NCBI GenBank assembly: GCA_016867975.1
Contig: VGIC01000003.1
Location: 31,606 to 95,605, forward strand
Direction: 5' to 3'
Source of the DNA: Betaproteobacteria bacterium
Lineage (GTDB): Bacteria > Pseudomonadota > Gammaproteobacteria > Burkholderiales > Methylophilaceae
Length of the DNA: 64,000 bases
The translations under genes and the position numbers were made by a program. Within the stretch, counting starts at the first letter, position 1. Each line of letters starts with the position of its first letter. Below the pieces are notes generated by a model. That model ran no database searches. It saw nothing but the letters and a program-made list of their open reading frames with translations, and was not told where the DNA came from. Below are positions 47,408-56,172 of the stretch, piece after piece.

Positions 47408-48691
47408 TTAAATTAGCATGCCTGCGCCTACGGTGTTGTTGGTGCTGTCATCAATGATGATAAAGGCCCCTGTGGCACGATTGGCTGAGTAACTGTCCAC
47501 CATTAAAGGTTGAGCAAGTTTGAAGTGGATGCGTGCGATGTCATTCATTTTAAGGTCTGTGGTAGCTTGCTCTTCTAATGTGTTGACATCGACTTTGTAA
47601 GAGATGCTCCCCACTTTTGCTTTCGATTCGCGCGTGGTGTGGCGGATAACATAGGTGCGAGCTGGTGACATAGCTGTTTCAGATAGCCAGCACACAAAGG
47701 CTTCGATATTTTTGACCGCTTCGATAGTGCTACCAGCTTTTACAATCATGTCGCCACGCGAAGTGTCGATTTCATCTTCTAGCAGTAAAGTAACACTTTG
47801 CTCAGTTTGCGCGGTTTGCATTTGCACATCACCCAATTGGATCGACTTGACCTTGGATTGATAGCCATTGGGTAAAACCGTGACGGTGTCACCGACGGAT
47901 ATTTCACCACTTTCGATTCTTCCCATGAAGCCTCTGAAATCGTGCAGCTCAGCATCTGCGCTTGCATGCGGACGGCAGACAAATTGTACTGGGAAACGAA
48001 ACTCCTCATCCTTCTCGGTATGTGCGGCTGGGGCTGTTTCAAGAATCTCAAGCAATGTCTCACCTAAATACCAAGGCATATTGTCCAGACGGTCCACTAG
48101 CATGTCGCCCATTAAGGCCGACATAGGAATGAAGCGAATATCTCTAGCCTGAGCTAAGCCAATTTCTTTAGCAAAAGCCAAGTAGTCAGCACAAATCTTG
48201 TCATAGGTCGCTTGATCGTAATTCACCAAATCCATCTTGTTGACGGCCACTACAATATGTTGAATTCCAACCAAATGTGCTAGATAACTGTGACGACGGG
48301 TCTGGGTGAGTACGCCCCGGCGGGCATCAATCAGGATGATGGCTAAATTTGCAGTTGAGGCTGCTGTTACCATGTTGCGTGTGTATTGCTCATGACCAGG
48401 CGCATCAGCAATGATGTATTTGCGAGTCCCCGTGCTGAAATAGCGATAGGCAACATCAATGGTGATGCCTTGCTCGCGCTCTGCTTGCAATCCATCGGTT
48501 AATAAGGACAAATCGACCGCTTCCATGCCACGTTTTCTTGAGGTGTTGGAAATTTGTGTGAGCGTATCTGCTAGTATCGTTTTGGTATCAAACAGCAAAC
48601 GACCAATCAGCGTGCTCTTACCGTCATCCACGCTGCCGCAGGTCATAAAGCGGAGGAGGGAGTCATTGTGTTGTGTGTTTACGGCATTCAT
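47408..48691 (-). CDS. cysN: Sulfate adenylyltransferase subunit 1 (GTPase)
   Basis: 427 residues, EF-Tu-like GTPase that drives APS formation by CysD. GSVDDGKSTLIGRLLFDTK (P-loop), DAPGHEQYTRNMVTAAS and VAVNKMDLV are present. It ends after the beta-barrel domains (GAFIIIDDSTNNTVGAGML) and has no fused APS kinase domain. Its ATG overlaps the cysD stop by one base (TAATG). Confidence 0.96.
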   Translation of the reverse strand: MNAVNTQHNDSLLRFMTCGSVDDGKSTLIGRLLFDTKTILADTLTQISNTSRKRGMEAVDLSLLTDGLQAEREQGITIDVAYRYFSTGTRKYIIADAPGHEQYTRNMVTAASTANLAIILIDARRGVLTQTRRHSYLAHLVGIQHIVVAVNKMDLVNYDQATYDKICADYLAFAKEIGLAQARDIRFIPMSALMGDMLVDRLDNMPWYLGETLLEILETAPAAHTEKDEEFRFPVQFVCRPHASADAELHDFRGFMGRIESGEISVGDTVTVLPNGYQSKVKSIQLGDVQMQTAQTEQSVTLLLEDEIDTSRGDMIVKAGSTIEAVKNIEAFVCWLSETAMSPARTYVIRHTTRESKAKVGSISYKVDVNTLEEQATTDLKMNDIARIHFKLAQPLMVDSYSANRATGAFIIIDDSTNNTVGAGMLI

Positions 48692-49617
48692 TAGAAGTAA
48701 CCCTCTTTCTTGCGTTGCTCCATCGATGCGTCGGATGTCTGGTCATCTAGGCGCGTTGCTCCACGTTCTGTAATGGTGCTGGTTGCTGTTTCAAGTACGA
48801 TTTTAGAGACAGTATCTGCATCGCTTGGAACGGGTGCTGTGCAGCTGATGTCACCTACGGTTCTGAAACGCACTTGCATATTGATGATTTCTTCACCAGG
48901 TTTTACTGGATTAGTTAGCTCGCCACTCACTAAAGGCACATTGACTGGAACAATTGAGCCACCACGCATGACGATGTCACGCTGATGGGCGTAATAAATG
49001 CTTGGCAGACCTAGGTTCTCGCGCTCAATGTATTGCCAAACGTCCATTTCTGTCCAATTGGAAATCGGGAAAGCGCGAATGTTTTCGCCTTTGTGTGATC
49101 GGGCGTTGTACAGATTCCATAACTCAGGGCGCTGATTTTTGGGATCCCATTGACCAAATTCGTCACGGAAACTCATGATGCGCTCTTTGGCGCGGGCTTT
49201 TTCTTCATCGCGTCTGGCACCACCGATGCAGCAATCAAATCCGAACTCTTCAATGGCTTCCAACAAGGTGACCGACTGGTGTTTGTTGCGAGATTCATCT
49301 TCAGATTTTAGAACAACCGTACCACGCTTCATGGAGTCTTCAACAGAGCGGACTATGAGGCGCTCGCCTAACTCTGCTGCGCGTTGGTCACGAAAATCAA
49401 TTACTTCTTTGTAGTTATGGCCGGTATCGATGTGCATCAGTGGAAACGGGAATCGACCAGGGCGAAATGCCTTTTCTGCTAGGCGTAATAGGCATAATGA
49501 ATCTTTGCCGCCCGAAAACAGTAGAACCGGATTGGCGCATTGCCCAGCCACTTCTCGCAGGATGTAAATGGCTTCAGACTCCAGCCAGTCTAAATATGAT
49601 AAAGGTTGTTTATTCAT
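48691..49617 (-). CDS. cysD: Sulfate adenylyltransferase subunit 2
   Basis: 308 residues from ATG 49617; a TTG 9 bp upstream is in frame but unneeded. It is an ATP pyrophosphatase-type enzyme: LFSGGKDSLCLLRLA is the PP-loop, followed by FPLMHIDTGHNYKEVIDFRD and GGARRDEEKARAKERI. It makes adenylylsulfate from ATP and sulfate with CysN. Upstream, two copies of GGTTAAA in AT-rich DNA (49629 and 49655) could be regulator sites. Confidence 0.96.
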   Translation of the reverse strand: MNKQPLSYLDWLESEAIYILREVAGQCANPVLLFSGGKDSLCLLRLAEKAFRPGRFPFPLMHIDTGHNYKEVIDFRDQRAAELGERLIVRSVEDSMKRGTVVLKSEDESRNKHQSVTLLEAIEEFGFDCCIGGARRDEEKARAKERIMSFRDEFGQWDPKNQRPELWNLYNARSHKGENIRAFPISNWTEMDVWQYIERENLGLPSIYYAHQRDIVMRGGSIVPVNVPLVSGELTNPVKPGEEIINMQVRFRTVGDISCTAPVPSDADTVSKIVLETATSTITERGATRLDDQTSDASMEQRKKEGYF

Positions 49618-49707
49618 TTTATTCAATAGGTTAAAATTATTTATTAAAGTTATTGGTTAAATTTTATATTGCTTTACATGTATTCACATTCTTTGCTGTC
49701 GGGGTTT

Positions 49708-49746
49708 AGCGACGCAAAGTAGCGGAGCATTTTACTTTGCTACGCT
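49708..49746. repeat. Inverted repeat between cysD and cysH
   Basis: AGCGACGCAAAGT (49708-49720) and ACTTTGCTACGCT (49734-49746) pair with two mismatches around a 13-nt loop. It lies in the 153-bp gap between cysH and cysD on the minus strand. It could attenuate or terminate the cysI-DUF934-cysH transcript. Confidence 0.5.
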
Positions 49747-49770
49747 GAAATCTAGAAACTTCATTTGCTT

Positions 49771-50547
49771 TTACTTTTTTAAATGAAGCCCGCACTCTTT
49801 AGTTTCTGGATTTTCCCACCACCAGCGGCCAGATCGGATATCCTCCCCCATGGCTACAGAGCGTGTGCAGGGGGCGCAACCAATGCTAGGGTAAAACTGA
49901 TCGTGCAAGGTGTTATAGGGTACCTGATGGGTGCGAATGTACGTCCAAACCTCTTTTTCTGTCCAGTTGCTGAGAGGATTGAATTTCTCCAGTTTATTAC
50001 TGACGTCGAACTCACGTAATGGCAGGTTGCTCCTTGTTGACGATTGTTCTGCACGCATCCCCGTGATCCACGCTTTCTTACCATGAAGTGCGCGTTGCAA
50101 GGGCTCGACTTTTCGCATAAAACAACAGGCTTTTCTTAGTTCCACTGTCTCGTAAAATGCATTAATGCCATGCGTTCTGACATAAGATTCAACAGCATCA
50201 GACTTTGGAAAGAATAGCTTCAGTTTTGTTTGGTAAGATTGTTCTGTTCTGGCAATTAGATTGTAGGTTTCGACGGGCAAGCGGCCAGTATCTAATGAAA
50301 AAATCTCAATGGCTAGGTTGTTACGCAGAATGAGGTCTGTCAGTACCATATCTTCTGCGCCGAAACTGTTTGCAAAAGTGATGCCATCAACTCCAAACTC
50401 GCAGACTGCTTGATTCAATAAAGCCAATGCTTCAGCACTTTTGGTGTTGACGTTCGCTACAAGCTCATCGGACAGGATAGGCCGAGTGGCCGGATTGTTA
50501 GCCGAAGGCTTGAGCATCGTGACGCCGGAATCGAAGTCTGTAATCAT
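49771..50547 (-). CDS. cysH: Assimilatory adenylylsulfate (APS) reductase, iron-sulfur type
   Basis: 258 residues. It has the CysH fold with FANSFGAEDMVLTD and SLDTGRLPVETY. Four cysteines in the CC...CxxC pattern (C141-C142 in KACCFMRK and C224/C227 in GCAPCTR) are those that bind [4Fe-4S] in APS reductases and are absent in PAPS reductases. The catalytic C252 lies in KECGLHLKK. It therefore most likely reduces APS directly to sulfite. Its ATG directly abuts the DUF934 stop. Confidence 0.93.
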   Translation of the reverse strand: MITDFDSGVTMLKPSANNPATRPILSDELVANVNTKSAEALALLNQAVCEFGVDGITFANSFGAEDMVLTDLILRNNLAIEIFSLDTGRLPVETYNLIARTEQSYQTKLKLFFPKSDAVESYVRTHGINAFYETVELRKACCFMRKVEPLQRALHGKKAWITGMRAEQSSTRSNLPLREFDVSNKLEKFNPLSNWTEKEVWTYIRTHQVPYNTLHDQFYPSIGCAPCTRSVAMGEDIRSGRWWWENPETKECGLHLKK

Positions 50548-51165
50548 TTAAGTACCCCGATGATAACGATTGAAAGCAGGACGTGCGTCATCTACCGCGC
50601 CTTGATAAGGGCGACTGAAGTCGTGTAGGCCAGCAATCGCATCTTTTGCAGAGCGGTCAGCCCGCACTGCAAAGCTATTGAAGCCACTCCTTTTCAAAAA
50701 GAACAGTTGATCACGTAGGACGTCACCAAATGCGCGCAATTCGTTCTTAAAGCCGTAACGGCTACGCAACAGATTGCCAAGCGAGAAGATACGTCCATCA
50801 GCAAAGCGTTCAACAAAAATTGCGACGATAGGAAATTCGTTGATGTCATTTTGATTTTTCAGCAAATCATCAAGAGACTCGTGAGTAGCCAACCACACGC
50901 CCACTTCGCTTTGTGCCACTCTGTTGGCGATTTCGCTATGCCGTTCGATGAAAACGCGTAGTGGCAGAATTATTTTTCCAGAAGCAGGGATCACCGTATC
51001 AGCAATCTGGCTTGCGCTGACGCTGTTTTCACCCGTTAGCTTGAATAGTACAACTTTACCAGCTTGTTTACGTGCCTCTACTTGCACCTCTGGGAGCTTG
51101 ACCCATGTCCACTCATCTTGAACGACGCTGGGACTGTCATTTTGCAGGCTAATCAGATTGCTCAT
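50548..51165 (-). CDS. DUF934 protein, sulfite reductase-associated
   Basis: 205 residues. The family hallmark is the central RFADGRIFSLGNLLRSRYGF followed by ELRAFGDVLRDQLFFLKRSG. DUF934 genes almost always lie between cysI and cysH in Proteobacteria; the role is unproven but probably accessory to sulfite reduction. Its start overlaps the cysI stop (ATGA). Confidence 0.9.
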   Translation of the reverse strand: MSNLISLQNDSPSVVQDEWTWVKLPEVQVEARKQAGKVVLFKLTGENSVSASQIADTVIPASGKIILPLRVFIERHSEIANRVAQSEVGVWLATHESLDDLLKNQNDINEFPIVAIFVERFADGRIFSLGNLLRSRYGFKNELRAFGDVLRDQLFFLKRSGFNSFAVRADRSAKDAIAGLHDFSRPYQGAVDDARPAFNRYHRGT

Positions 51166-52829
51166 GCACCCACTCCTTCTTTTGCATATACGTGGGCTTT
51201 AAATGGAGCCACGCCAATCCGTCGTGCAGTATCAATGAAAAGCTCATCGGCATTGCGTTCTTTCAGATAAACCTCGATGATTTTCTGAACCACATCTGGC
51301 ATCTCTTCGGCAGAGAAGGAAGGGCCGATGACTGTCCCGATACTGGCGTCATTGCCTTGCTTGCCACCTATGGTGACTTGGTACCACTCGGAACCATCTT
51401 TATCTACCCCCAGTATGCCGATGTGCCCCACATGGTGATGACCACATGCGTTCATGCAACCAGAAATGTTGAGTTCTATATCACCGATGTCATGCAGATA
51501 GTCCAAGTCATCGAATTTTGTCTGAATTGCTTGAGCAATCGGAATGCTCTTCGCGTTAGCCAAAGAACAGAAGTCGCCACCAGGACAACAAATAATGTCT
51601 GTGAGTAGCCCAATGTTGGGAGTTGCTAAGCCGTCGGCACGCGCTTTTTCCCACACGGTCAATAAGTCGCTTAATTTTACATCTGCGAGAATCAGGTTTT
51701 GCTCATGTGAGGCGCGCAATTCCCCAAAGCTATATTCTGAGGCAAGGTCAGCTACAGTGTGCATCTGCTCACTAGTGATGTCGCCCGGCGGCTGTCCATG
51801 TGGTTTGAGTGAAAGTGTCACCGCGCGATAGCCCGGGATCTTGTGTGCATGCACGCAACGCTTTACCCATGCCTTGAATACTGGATTACTTGCAATGGCT
51901 GCATCAAAACTGGCGTCATGTGCTGGCAGATTCTCATAAGGCATCGCTTCAAAATGTTTTGCCACGCGTGCCATTTCAGTGGTTGTGATGGTGTTTGGGC
52001 TGTCTTTCAGATGGGACCATTCAGCCTCAATTTGCTTACGAAACTCCTCAATGCCCAATGCCTTGACCAGAATCTTGATTCTAGCTTTGTATGCATTGTC
52101 ACGACGACCATGCAAGTTGTAAACGCGGATGATCGCCTCGCAATAGGTGAGCGCATGTTGCCATTCGAGATGCTCTCTAACCACCACGCCCAAAATTGGT
52201 GTGCGTCCTAACCCTCCTCCTACCCAGACTTTAATGGCAATCTGGTTGTTTGTATCAACATAAAACTCCATGCCAATGTCATGAATTTGAACCGCGGCGC
52301 GGTCATGCTGAGTACCGGATACAGCGATTTTAAATTTGCGCGGCAACAAAGCGAATTCTGGATGAAAGGTACTCCACTGGCGTATGATCTCAGCAATGGC
52401 GCGCGGATCAACAATCTCATCAGGGGCTATCCCTGCAAATTGGTCTGTTGTGATGTTGCGAATACAGTTTCCAGAAGTCTGGATGGCATGCATTTCCACT
52501 GTAGCAAGCTCTGCCAAGATGTCTGGCGTATTTTCCAATTTTGGCCAATTCAATTGGATGTTTTGACGTGTCGTGAAGTGACCATAACCCCTGTCATATT
52601 TTTTCGCAACGTCTGCCAGTTTATGTAATTGCTTGGCTGACAGCAAGCCATAGGGGATGGCGATGCGCAACATAGGGGCGTGGCGTTGGATATATAAGCC
52701 ATTTTGCAAACGGAGAGGGCGGAATTCATCTTCGGTTAACTCGCCCGCCAAGTAGCGTCGTACTTGATCGCGGTATTGGGCAACACGTTCATCAACGATC
52801 TGTTGATCGATTTCATCGTATTTGTACAT
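51162..52829 (-). CDS. cysI: Siroheme sulfite (or nitrite) reductase hemoprotein
   Basis: 555 residues. It contains the duplicated nitrite/sulfite reductase ferredoxin-like half domains (LRIAIPYGLLSAKQLHKLAD, then YDRGYGHFTTRQNIQLNWP) and the cluster ligands in CCPGGDFCSLANAKS and SGCMNACGHHHVGHIG. Its position with DUF934 and cysH supports sulfite reductase over nitrite reductase. No cysJ flavoprotein is present, so the electrons probably come from a ferredoxin. Confidence 0.93.
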   Translation of the reverse strand: MYKYDEIDQQIVDERVAQYRDQVRRYLAGELTEDEFRPLRLQNGLYIQRHAPMLRIAIPYGLLSAKQLHKLADVAKKYDRGYGHFTTRQNIQLNWPKLENTPDILAELATVEMHAIQTSGNCIRNITTDQFAGIAPDEIVDPRAIAEIIRQWSTFHPEFALLPRKFKIAVSGTQHDRAAVQIHDIGMEFYVDTNNQIAIKVWVGGGLGRTPILGVVVREHLEWQHALTYCEAIIRVYNLHGRRDNAYKARIKILVKALGIEEFRKQIEAEWSHLKDSPNTITTTEMARVAKHFEAMPYENLPAHDASFDAAIASNPVFKAWVKRCVHAHKIPGYRAVTLSLKPHGQPPGDITSEQMHTVADLASEYSFGELRASHEQNLILADVKLSDLLTVWEKARADGLATPNIGLLTDIICCPGGDFCSLANAKSIPIAQAIQTKFDDLDYLHDIGDIELNISGCMNACGHHHVGHIGILGVDKDGSEWYQVTIGGKQGNDASIGTVIGPSFSAEEMPDVVQKIIEVYLKERNADELFIDTARRIGVAPFKAHVYAKEGVGA

Positions 52830-52912
52830 AATTTTACTGATAACAAATTAACTTGATATTTTAACTTAAAAGAATATTACTTAATGAGCGGGCGCACGCA
52901 ATCCTAGCTGTT

Positions 52913-53752
52913 TTATGCCTTAAGTTGCTTTAGTGCGATAAAGAACAGCAAAGCTGTCATTCCGATCAGCTGATTTAATTCTGGAAACGCTAATTTTTGA
53001 CCGACATAAACCAGAATTAATGCAAGTACGGTACGTACCCAATGCTCAGCAACTTTAGAGCTTAAATGGCTACCAATCCATATCCCTGGGATAGAGCCTA
53101 TGAGCAATGTGAGCAACAGTTGATAATCTACTGTACCCAAACTGGCGTGCCCCAGACCTGCAACTAATGTGAGCGGTACGGCATGTGCAATATCAGAACC
53201 AACAATCTTGGTGATAGGCGTTTTGGGATACAGTATCAATAGCGCCGTAACGCCCAATGCACCGGCACCAACAGAAGTCAGTGTGACAAGAAAGCCCAGA
53301 ATCAATCCCAACATCAGCGTCAATGCAGAAGTGTGTTTTGGATTGATCCAATGTTCTGTTTTGGAAAGCCTGACTAATTGCGCTCTAAACAGAACAGCGA
53401 TTGAAGTGAGTAACAATGCAATGCCCAACCAAAATTTGATTGCAGATACAGCACCATCATCAGCAATATTCAAATCTTTTAAATAAAGTGTTGTGATGAT
53501 GGATGCTGGCACACTGCCAAAGGCCAGCAGGCGGACGATTCTCCAATCAATGTTACCTAATTTTCCATGCGCTAAAATGCCGGCAGATTTTGTAATGGAT
53601 GCATAAAGCAGATCTGTTCCCACGGCTACGGCTGCTTTTACATTGAAAAACAGCATGAGAATGGGGGTCATTAATGAGCCACCACCTACGCCTGTCAATC
53701 CGACAAGTAAGCCAACCAAAAAGCCTGCTACAACATAATAGGTAAAATCCAT
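52913..53752 (-). CDS. TSUP (TauE/SafE) family sulfite/sulfonate exporter-like membrane protein
   Basis: 279 residues, about eight transmembrane helices. The duplicated TSUP motif is seen in GFLVGLLVGLTGVGGGSLMTP and LGFLVTLTSVGAGALGVTAL. Members move sulfite, sulfoacetate or related anions. Its place between cysI and cysB suggests export of excess sulfite or uptake of a sulfur source; the direction cannot be told from sequence. Confidence 0.88.
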   Translation of the reverse strand: MDFTYYVVAGFLVGLLVGLTGVGGGSLMTPILMLFFNVKAAVAVGTDLLYASITKSAGILAHGKLGNIDWRIVRLLAFGSVPASIITTLYLKDLNIADDGAVSAIKFWLGIALLLTSIAVLFRAQLVRLSKTEHWINPKHTSALTLMLGLILGFLVTLTSVGAGALGVTALLILYPKTPITKIVGSDIAHAVPLTLVAGLGHASLGTVDYQLLLTLLIGSIPGIWIGSHLSSKVAEHWVRTVLALILVYVGQKLAFPELNQLIGMTALLFFIALKQLKA

Positions 53753-53891
53753 CGTTGTTTTTTATACTTGCTATTAATAAAGGCGCGTACTATAACAGGC
53801 ATCAGTGATATCTTTTAGAATATGTTATTCTATGCATATATAATTTAGTTATATAAGATGTGGGTGTGAATTAATCAAGAAAGCATTCGTT

Positions 53892-54821
53892 ATGAAATTG
53901 CATCAGTTACGATATCTGCATGAGATTGTCCAGCATGGGTTGAATATCTCTCATGCGGCCGAAGCTTTGTATACCTCCCAACCCGGTGTTAGCAAACAAA
54001 TTCAGTTGATAGAGCAAGAATTGGGGCTCAAAATATTCACTCGAAACGGTAAGCGTCTGACCGGTTTGACTGGACCTGGCAAAGCAGTCATTGCATTAGC
54101 AACTAGGGTGATGCGTGACATTGAGAATATCAAGCGCGTGGGAGAGGAATTTAGTGATGTGGAATGTGGCGCGCTTACCATCGCTACCACGCATACGCAG
54201 GCTCGCTACAAATTACCTGCGGCAGTTAAGGCGTTCATGACGCAGTATCCCAAGGTAAAACTTAATATTCATCAGGGGAATCCCCATCAAGTAGCTGTTC
54301 AAGTCGCATCTGGTGAAGCTGACATAGGTATTGCAACTGAAGCCATTAGTGATGTGGATGGATTGTTGTGTCTACCCTGTTATCAGTGGAACCGCTGTGT
54401 CGTTGTGCCTCACGATCATCCATTGTTGAGTGAGGATAAATTGACTTTGACAAAGCTGGCCTCTTACCCATTAATTACTTATGACTTTGCCTTTACTGGC
54501 GGCACCTTAGTGTCTAAGACCTTCAGTGAGGCTGGGCTGTCACCGAATGTGGTATTGACTGCGATAGATGCCGACGTGATTAAAACTTATGTCTCGTTGG
54601 GGCTGGGTGTGGGATTATTGGCTAATATGGCATATGATACCGAACGTGATGTGAATCTTGCTAGGATCGATGCCAGTCATCTTTTTGCAGATAGCACCAC
54701 ATATCTTGGTGTGCGTAAGGACGCTTTTTTGCGTAATTACATGTATGACTTTATTGAGTTGATTGCACCTCGATTTGACCGCAAGGCAGTGAATGCGGCC
54801 CTAAGAATTGGCGATATATGA
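53892..54821 (+). CDS. cysB: CysB-type LysR family regulator of sulfur assimilation
   Basis: 309 residues. A winged HTH at the N-terminus (KLHQLRYLHEIVQHGLNISH, AAEALYTSQPGVSKQIQLIE) is followed by the CysB/Cbl effector domain with TTHTQARYKLPAAVKAFMTQ. CysB activates cys genes when N- or O-acetylserine is present. It is divergent from the TSUP-cysIH block across 139 bp of AT-rich DNA, the expected site for its operators. Confidence 0.93.
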   Translation: MKLHQLRYLHEIVQHGLNISHAAEALYTSQPGVSKQIQLIEQELGLKIFTRNGKRLTGLTGPGKAVIALATRVMRDIENIKRVGEEFSDVECGALTIATTHTQARYKLPAAVKAFMTQYPKVKLNIHQGNPHQVAVQVASGEADIGIATEAISDVDGLLCLPCYQWNRCVVVPHDHPLLSEDKLTLTKLASYPLITYDFAFTGGTLVSKTFSEAGLSPNVVLTAIDADVIKTYVSLGLGVGLLANMAYDTERDVNLARIDASHLFADSTTYLGVRKDAFLRNYMYDFIELIAPRFDRKAVNAALRIGDI

Positions 54822-54832
54822 TTTGAACCCGT

Positions 54833-55384
54833 ATGATCCTCAAGAATATCTTCTATCTAGCATTATCCCTCGTACTGGCGGCATGTGTCAGCACTGGAGA
54901 TCAGCAGCATGTATATTGGGCGGGAAAGATCAGGCCAGGGATGCCGCCTATTGATGGCAATGTCGCGATCTATGAGCTCCCAGTGAATGATGGGGTAAGT
55001 TATCAGGATCTGGTTGATAGCTTAAAAAGCGTGAGTCAAGGGATGAATTTTGTAAACCCTGCGCATTTTTCCATCGGAGAACAGATGCAAAAGCGCGGTA
55101 TTGACCCTCAGGGCATCAAAGAGGTGCATGCTATTTGTAACTTGAGTCTTGGCACAGAGATCATGCTGGACCACCCAGAGTTCTCAGTATTTGCACCTTG
55201 TCGTATTGCTATTTATGAAAAGCTGGATGCGCAGCATAACATGCGCTTATATTTGGCGCTGGCTCGACCGACTTTTGATTTAAGAAGCATCAAGAACCCG
55301 AGTGAACGTGCCAAAAAATCCGCACAAGATTTAGAAACGGCTCTATTGGAGTTGATGGATAGGGCACGTAAAGGCGATTTTTAG
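54833..55384 (+). CDS. DUF302 domain lipoprotein
   Basis: 183 residues. Signal peptide with lipobox LAAC (about residue 17). The mature part contains a DUF302 fold: VSYQDLVDSLKSVSQGMNFV, then EVHAICNLSLGTEIMLDHPE and FAPCRIAIYEKLD. DUF302 proteins are small soluble or lipid-anchored proteins of unknown role, sometimes linked to sulfur oxidation loci. It starts 11 bp after cysB and may be cotranscribed. Confidence 0.8.
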   Translation: MILKNIFYLALSLVLAACVSTGDQQHVYWAGKIRPGMPPIDGNVAIYELPVNDGVSYQDLVDSLKSVSQGMNFVNPAHFSIGEQMQKRGIDPQGIKEVHAICNLSLGTEIMLDHPEFSVFAPCRIAIYEKLDAQHNMRLYLALARPTFDLRSIKNPSERAKKSAQDLETALLELMDRARKGDF

Positions 55385-55391
55385 GATTATC

Positions 55392-55544
55392 ATGACAGCT
55401 CCTATACTCATTGCAAAAAATAACTACACCTCTACTGGTATCTTGGAGGCGGCGGCCAAGAGTGCCGCACATGCGATTGGCTTGCAACTTGGTCGTCAGC
55501 CCGTGCGAGGGGTGTTGGGCAGCATCCCGGGCGGGCGACGGTAA
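55392..55544 (+). pseudogene. C-terminal tail remnant of a DUF853/HerA-like helicase (YjgR family)
   Basis: A 50-codon frame with residues 19-50 reading EAAAKSAAHAIGLQLGRQPV then RGVLGSIPGGRR. This strongly resembles the extreme C-terminus of YjgR-type helicases (like AKSAARSIGSQLGRQIVRGVLGSLFGGRR). The rest of the roughly 500-residue protein is absent. It is either a relic of gene loss or a short ORF that captured the tail. It ends right at the yigZ start. Confidence 0.5.
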
Positions 55545-56111
55545 TTGCAGACGATATTCCAAACAGGGATGGCTGAGCAAACCATCACGAAATCGCGTTT
55601 CATTGCTATTGCCGCCCATTGTGCAGATGAGCGTGAGGTAGGCGCAACATTGCGTGCTTTTGCTACGCAACATCCCAGTGCGCACCACTTAGCTTATGCT
55701 TTCAGGCTTAAGATGGAGCAGGGGATTGTGCAGCGTTTTTCTGATGCAGGCGAACCCTCCGGTACGGCTGGTATGCCCGTGTTAAAGCTGATAGAGGGTC
55801 GCAACTTGGTAAATGTGTGCGTGGCTGTTATCCGTTACTACGGTGGCATCAACCTTGGCACCGGCGGCTTAGCCCGTGCGTATGGAGCTACTGCCAAAAT
55901 GGCGCTGGATGCAGCTCGAATCGGTGATTATGTTGAGATGCAGACGGTGGCTTTGACCATACACTATAATCAGATGGATCAAGTAACGAGGGCGCTAAGT
56001 ATGTGTCAAGGTAGTATTTTGGATAAGGCATTCAATGAGCAAGTCTATTTGCTGATCTTGTTGCCTAAAAAAGAAGCATCGGATTTTGTGAGCAGGTTTG
56101 CTACAAGGTAA
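55545..56111 (+). CDS. yigZ: YigZ/IMPACT family protein (UPF0029)
   Basis: 188 residues if started at TTG 55545; ATG 55569 (MAEQTITKSRFIA) is an alternative giving 180. The family core is clear: KSRFIAIAAH, HHLAYAFRL, FSDAGEPSGTAGMPVL and IRYYGGINLGTGGLARAYG. IMPACT proteins bind ribosomes or regulators of translation in eukaryotes; the bacterial role is unclear. Confidence 0.92.
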   Translation: MQTIFQTGMAEQTITKSRFIAIAAHCADEREVGATLRAFATQHPSAHHLAYAFRLKMEQGIVQRFSDAGEPSGTAGMPVLKLIEGRNLVNVCVAVIRYYGGINLGTGGLARAYGATAKMALDAARIGDYVEMQTVALTIHYNQMDQVTRALSMCQGSILDKAFNEQVYLLILLPKKEASDFVSRFATR

Positions 56112-56172
56112 GCATTATCCAAAAAACCGCATACTCAACGTGTTTAACTGCGGTTTCTAGGATAATGAGAAG

